Assembly: GCF_000336775.1 (NCBI RefSeq)
Contig: NZ_AOLJ01000026.1
Location: forward strand, 1-44,699
Direction: 5' to 3'
Origin: Haloferax gibbonsii ATCC 33959
Lineage (GTDB): Archaea > Halobacteriota > Halobacteria > Halobacteriales > Haloferacaceae
Length of the DNA: 44,699 nucleotides
A model generated the notes under the pieces. That model had not been told where the DNA came from, did no database searches, and saw only the letters and a list, made by a program, of their open reading frames with translations. The translations under genes and the position numbers were made by a program. Shown here in pieces: positions 40,694 to 44,699 of this stretch (the first letter of the stretch is position 1; every line of letters begins with the position of its first letter).

Positions 40694-41938
40694 ATGGGTA
40701 TCACGTACGAAGACTTCCTCGACCTCGAGTACGAACCGACCGACGAGGACCTCGTCTGCACCTTCCGCATCGACCCCGCGACGGGGATGTCGACGGAGGC
40801 GGCGGCGAGTCGCGTGGCCTCGGAGTCCTCCAACGGCACGTGGGCGGCCCTCCAGACCGGCGCGGACTTCACCGACATGGGCGCGACGACGTTCGACATC
40901 GACGGCGACCTGATTCGGGTCGCCTACCCCGCCGGACTGTTCGAACCCGGAAACATGCCGCAGGTGCTGTCGTGCATCGCCGGCAACATCATGGGTATGA
41001 AGGCGGTCGATACGATTCGGCTCCTCGACTGCGAGTGGCCCGAGTCGGTCGTCTCGTCGTACCCCGGTCCGCTGTACGGGTCCTCGGTCCGCGAGGAGGT
41101 ATTCGGCGTCACCGACCGCCCCATCACGGCGACGGTCCCCAAGCCGAAAGTCGGCCTCTCGACGGCGGCGCACGCGCAGGTCGGCTACGACGCGTGGGTC
41201 GGCGGCGTCGACCTCCTGAAGGACGACGAGAACCTGACCGACCAGGCGTTCAACCCCTTCTCCGACCGCCTCACGGAGTCGCTGTCGCTCCGCGACGACG
41301 CCGAGGACGAGACGGGCGAGAAGAAGTCCTACCTCATCAACGTCACCGCCGACACCCAGACGATGCTCGACCGGGTCGACGAGGTGGCCGCGCAGGGCGG
41401 CGAGTACGTCATGGTGGACATCATCACCGCGGGCTGGGCGGGCCTCCAGACCGTCCGCGAGCGCACCGAGAAACACGGCATCGCAATCCACGCCCACCGC
41501 GCCATGCACGCCGCCTTCGACCGGCTCCCGGCCCACGGCGTCTCGATGCGGGTGCTCGCGCAGGTGAGCCGCCTCTGCGGCGTCGACCAGCTCCACACCG
41601 GCACCGCCGGCCTCGGCAAGCTCGCCAACGAGGACACCGTCGGCATCAACGAGTGGCTCGCGGGCGACCTCTACGGGATGAACGACGTGCTGCCGGTCGC
41701 CTCCGGCGGGCTCCACCCCGGCCTGCTCCCCGACCTACTCGACGCCACGGGAACGAACGTCTGCGTCCAACTCGGCGGCGGCATCCACGGCCACCCCGAC
41801 GGGACCCGCGCGGGCGCGGTCGCGCTCCGGTCGGCCATCGACGCCTACGTCGAGGGGCGGTCCATCTCGGAGGCCGCCGAGGAGACGCCCGAACTCGCCG
41901 TCGCCCTCGATAAGTGGGGGACGGAGACGCCGCGGTAG
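40694..41938 (+). CDS. rbcL: Ribulose-bisphosphate carboxylase large subunit, archaeal type III
   Basis: A 414-residue RuBisCO large chain. Catalytic residues are visible: Lys 150 in TVPKPKVGLS, the carbamylated Lys 176 with Asp 178 and Glu 179 in GGVDLLKDDEN, His 268 in HAHRAMHAAF, loop-6 Lys 309 in TAGLGKLANED, and the phosphate motif QLGGGIHGHPDGT. The length and the archaeal host fit type III, which works in the AMP pathway: ribulose-1,5-bisphosphate made from nucleoside phosphates is carboxylated to two 3-phosphoglycerates. No phosphoribulokinase, AMP phosphorylase or ribose-1,5-bisphosphate isomerase gene is in the window, so a Calvin cycle is not supported here. The ATG at 40694 fits the TATA box. 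Confidence 0.94.
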   Translation: MGITYEDFLDLEYEPTDEDLVCTFRIDPATGMSTEAAASRVASESSNGTWAALQTGADFTDMGATTFDIDGDLIRVAYPAGLFEPGNMPQVLSCIAGNIMGMKAVDTIRLLDCEWPESVVSSYPGPLYGSSVREEVFGVTDRPITATVPKPKVGLSTAAHAQVGYDAWVGGVDLLKDDENLTDQAFNPFSDRLTESLSLRDDAEDETGEKKSYLINVTADTQTMLDRVDEVAAQGGEYVMVDIITAGWAGLQTVRERTEKHGIAIHAHRAMHAAFDRLPAHGVSMRVLAQVSRLCGVDQLHTGTAGLGKLANEDTVGINEWLAGDLYGMNDVLPVASGGLHPGLLPDLLDATGTNVCVQLGGGIHGHPDGTRAGAVALRSAIDAYVEGRSISEAAEETPELAVALDKWGTETPR

Positions 41939-42061
41939 GGGCTGACGAGGCGGCGCGACCGCCGCCGCGGCCGCAAGTGTTGCTAGTTCGTGACAATCTC
42001 CAGAGATGTGTTGAGTTATTACTACAATATCGAAGAGGATATTCCCCGTCATTCCACGGTT

Positions 42062-42079
42062 CCCCGAAGTGGTTCGGGG
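42062..42079 (+). terminator. Hairpin after rbcL
   Basis: CCCCGAA-GTGG-TTCGGGG has perfect seven-base arms and lies 124 bases after the rbcL stop, in an AT-rich gap. It could end or protect the rbcL transcript, or act in the chemoreceptor upstream region; no T-run follows directly. Confidence 0.35.
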
Positions 42080-42110
42080 GTCGAATATCGACGATAATAA
42101 TTAGCGGGTG

Positions 42111-42151
42111 AGTTTTATACGGTTGTTTTTGCAGAGCTAAACTCAGAGCTA
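42111..42151 (+). promoter_or_regulatory. Promoter of the chemoreceptor gene, with direct repeat
   Basis: AGTTTTATAC at 42111-42120 is a good TATA box; transcription would start near 42142, leaving a leader of about 78 bases. The octamer CAGAGCTA occurs at 42132-42139 and again at 42144-42151, a 12-base period around the expected start. It may bind a regulator. Confidence 0.45.
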
Positions 42152-42219
42152 TTCGGTCACACACCCGGCTGCTCGGCGTGTATTGGGGGGTGCCGGGGTC
42201 CGCCGATATCAACTAAATC

Positions 42220-44667
42220 ATGAAGATACGAACGAAACTTATCGCGCTGTGTCTCGCCATCTCGCTGCTACCCGTGGCAGTCGTGGGCGTCGCAGGCGTC
42301 CAAGGGATGTCAAGTATTGGCGATTACGCACAAGAACAGAGCGAGGCGACGCTCGAAGCGCAGATTACCGGCGAGCTGAACCAAACCGTCGCCGCCCGGC
42401 AAGAGGAGATACAGAACCTGCTCGACGTCCGCCGAATCGACGCGCTCGCGCTGGCGGACTCGGCACCGGTACAGAACTACGAGGCCGCCCGGGCGGGCCA
42501 GATGGAACTCGTCCAGGAACAGAGCCAGGCGCAGTTAGGGTACATGGCGCTCCAGATGCGTGCGACCGTCGAGACGACGAAAGAGACGGTGCTCGCGAAC
42601 CAGTACGGCGGCCGGGACTGGGAGGAACTCACCTCGGCAGAGCAGCAACAGGTGAAAGACCAAGTCGAGGCGCGAATCGCCGGGACGGCCGGAAACGGCG
42701 TTCAACAGAGTGGGACGCTCTCCGACGCGTTCCGACCGGGCTACGTCGGGTCGACCGGCTACGCGTTCGTCCTGAACGGCGACCTCGACTTCGTCGTCCA
42801 CCACGGCCTCGAAGACGGGGTCAACGCCGTCGACGACACCGAGATATCGGCGTTCAACCAGGTGCCGGCCGAAATCGAGTCTAACGCCGCCGTTCGCAAC
42901 GGCGAGGACTGGGGCATCGTCGAGTACGAGTGGGAAGACACCACGCAGGAGGGCAACCCCGTCGAGGAGAAGTTCGTCGCGTACGCCTACCACGAGGACT
43001 TCGACTGGGTGCTCGCGCCGAGCGTCTACTACTACGAGCTTCAGACGGCCGCCGTCGCCGACGCCCGCGGCCAGATTAACGACTCGTTCGAGAGCTACCT
43101 CAGAACGCGCTCCGTGACTATCGACGGCGAGGAACGCCCCGCCTACGACGAGGTTCTGTTCACCGACGAAAACGGACAGGGGATCGTCCAAACGGTTCGC
43201 ACGGAAGACGGCATCACCACCCGGTCGGTGTCCGACGTCTCCTACGCCGAAGAGGAGTGGTTCGAGAGCGCGACCGGGCTTCAGGAGGGTGAAATCCAGG
43301 TCAGTGAGGTGGTACCGACCGACGACGGGACCACGGTCTACGTCACTGCGCCGGTCTACCACGGGGGCGAATTCACGGGGACCATCACGCTCCAGTTCAA
43401 CTTCGACCTCCTCGACGTGCTCATCGACGACATCCAGGTCGGCGAGAGCGGTCACATGACCATCGTGGGCGAAGGGGGCACGCTCCTGACCGATTCGAAG
43501 GAATCGCTCGGAACCGTCGAGGGCGAAGTCGCCGAGAACCTCTCGGCCGGCCTCGTCCAGCGCGGCCTCACCACCTACGAGACGGCCGGCGAAGGCGGCG
43601 ACTCGGACCGGTACTTCGTCGGGTACGCGCCGCTCCACTTCGGCAACGGGCAGTACAAACTCGTCGCGACCGTCCCCGAGTCGGACGTGACGGGGCCGGT
43701 CAAACAGCTCGGACAGGCGATGAACAGTCGGGCAGACACCTCCCGGAACGTCATGCTCCTGTTAATCGTCGGTATCATCGTGGTCGTCGTCGGCGTCGGC
43801 TACGTCGCCGCGCGGTACTTCTCGGAGCCGATAGAGGCGCTTCGGGACCGCGCGCAGTCGCTCGCCCGCGGCCGGTTCGACGACGACGAAGACATCGACG
43901 CCAACGACGACGAACTCGGGGAGCTCGTCGAGGCGTTCGACGACATGCAGTCGAACCTCCAACGGCAGGTCTCGGCGCTTCGAACCGCCGGGAAGGAACT
44001 CGGCGACGGCAACCTCGACCAGAACCTCCGGACCGACCTGCCCGGCGAGTTCGGTGCCATCATGACCGACCTCGACGCCGGGATTCAGAAGCTCCAGGAC
44101 GGCTTCGTCGAGGTGCAGTCCGTCGCCGACGAGTTCGCGGCGGTGAGCAACGAGACGGTGTCGAGCGCGAAGGAAATCGAGTCCGCGAGCCAGGAGACCG
44201 CGCGGTCGGTCGAGGAAATCGCCCACGGCGCGGAACAGCAGACCGAACGGCTCCAGACGGTCGCAAACGAGATGAACGACCTCTCGGCGACCATCGAGGA
44301 GGTCGCCGCCTCCGCCGACGGCGTCGTCCAGTCGGCGAACCAGGCCGTGTCGCTCGCCGACGAGGGGCGCGACCACGCCGCGGAGGCGACCGAGGAGATA
44401 TCGACCATCGAGACCGAGGCCGACGAGGCGGTCGAGCGGGTCGAAGCCCTCGGCGAGCAGGTGGGCGAAATCAACGAAATCGTCCAACTCATCAACGACA
44501 TCGCGGAGCAGACGGACCTGCTCGCGCTCAACGCATCCATCGAAGCGGCCCGCGCGGGCGAGGCCGGCGAGGGCTTCGCCGTCGTCGCCAACGAGATCAA
44601 GGCGCTCGCCAAGGAGGCCAGTCAGGCCACCGACGAGGTGGAAGCGCAAATCGACGAGGTGCGCGAC
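42220..44667 (+). CDS. Methyl-accepting chemotaxis transducer (Htr), 3' truncated
   Basis: 816 codons of a transmembrane chemoreceptor are present; the frame runs into the adapter at 44668, where it would read the spurious LSLIHI. Order: helix 1 at about 7-29, an extracellular double-Cache-like sensor at about 30-505 ([38 protein letters not shown]), helix 2 at about 509-532 ([19 protein letters not shown]), HAMP domain(s), and the coiled-coil signalling domain with the conserved tip [20 protein letters not shown] followed by [18 protein letters not shown]. The ligand is unknown. Acidic Gln/Glu-rich helices hold likely methylation sites. The ATG at 42220 is the first residue before helix 1 and follows the TATA box by about 100 bases. 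Confidence 0.94.
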
Positions 44668-44699
44668 CTGTCTCTTATACACATCTCTGATGGCGCGAG
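44668..44699 (-). other. Nextera/Tn5 adapter at the right contig end (artifact)
   Basis: 44668-44686 is the reverse complement of the Tn5 mosaic end and 44687-44699 that of the older Nextera primer 1 tail. This is library sequence. Frames reading leftwards from here begin with the spurious MYKRQ; frames reading into it end with LSLIHI. Confidence 0.97.

Noticed and set aside
38468-41716. Long minus-strand frame continuing upstream of the CARDB-protein gene, antisense to the helicase and rbcL
   Set aside because: In GC-rich genomes antisense frames stay open. Only the part from 38467 has a signal peptide and domain repeats; the rest mirrors two well-supported plus-strand genes.
43762-44682. 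306-residue minus-strand frame beginning MYKRQ
   Set aside because: Starts in the right-hand adapter and runs antisense to the chemoreceptor.
1-44699. Search by eye for CRISPR repeats, tRNA or rRNA genes, insertion sequences and integrases
   Set aside because: No regularly spaced repeats, cloverleaf with conserved TTCGAAT-type arm, transposase or recombinase motif was seen. A computed tRNA or repeat scan would be decisive.

Overview
The window is a fragment of a haloarchaeal chromosome, most likely Haloferax or a close relative. The reasons are the GC-rich sequence with AT-rich promoter islands, the strongly acidic predicted proteins, and start codons that mostly sit 25-30 bases after a TATA-like box, the leaderless pattern of halophilic archaea. 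Archaeal gene families agree with this: a PilA pilin with its H-domain, an Agl23-type membrane protein, a type III RuBisCO, an ADP-forming acetate-CoA ligase, and a Nuo-type complex with fused NuoCD, split NuoJ and no NuoEFG. Both ends are artificial. Bases 1-36 and 44668-44699 are Nextera (Tn5) library adapters, so genomic sequence runs only from 37 to 44667 and the two end genes are cut by the library, not by biology.

Left part (37-18358): a truncated PQQ-type sugar dehydrogenase, a two-gene ABC-2 exporter, a small conserved protein, a ZIP metal transporter, an MscS-like membrane protein, and the acd gene followed by a phosphotransacetylase-like regulatory protein without the catalytic domain. 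Then come an M24 peptidase, a CNNM/DUF21 CBS transporter, a Tat-exported subtilase, a large membrane protein, an MFS efflux pump divergent from a zinc-ribbon microprotein, a CBS/ParB-fold (SerK-like) protein, and a TrkA-N/DHH phosphoesterase. Several of these promoters carry perfect inverted repeats between the TATA box and the start codon.

Middle (18392-28785): an eleven-gene nuo operon on the minus strand in the order nuoA-B-CD-H-I-J1-J2-K-L-M-N, nearly all joined by ATGA or one-base overlaps. It encodes the membrane arm and the quinone-reducing connecting module of complex I but no NADH-oxidising module. Upstream on the same strand lie purK-purE and an Agl23-like membrane protein.

Right part (32757-44667): ribH-aspC, a type IV pilin with a structured leader, a MacB-type ABC exporter operon headed by a secreted COG1361/CARDB-like protein, a short Hel308-like helicase lacking the C-terminal brake domain, a type III RuBisCO large subunit, and a chemoreceptor cut by the end of the contig. 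No gap without a gene exceeds about 300 bases. I saw no tRNA, rRNA, CRISPR array, insertion sequence or integrase.
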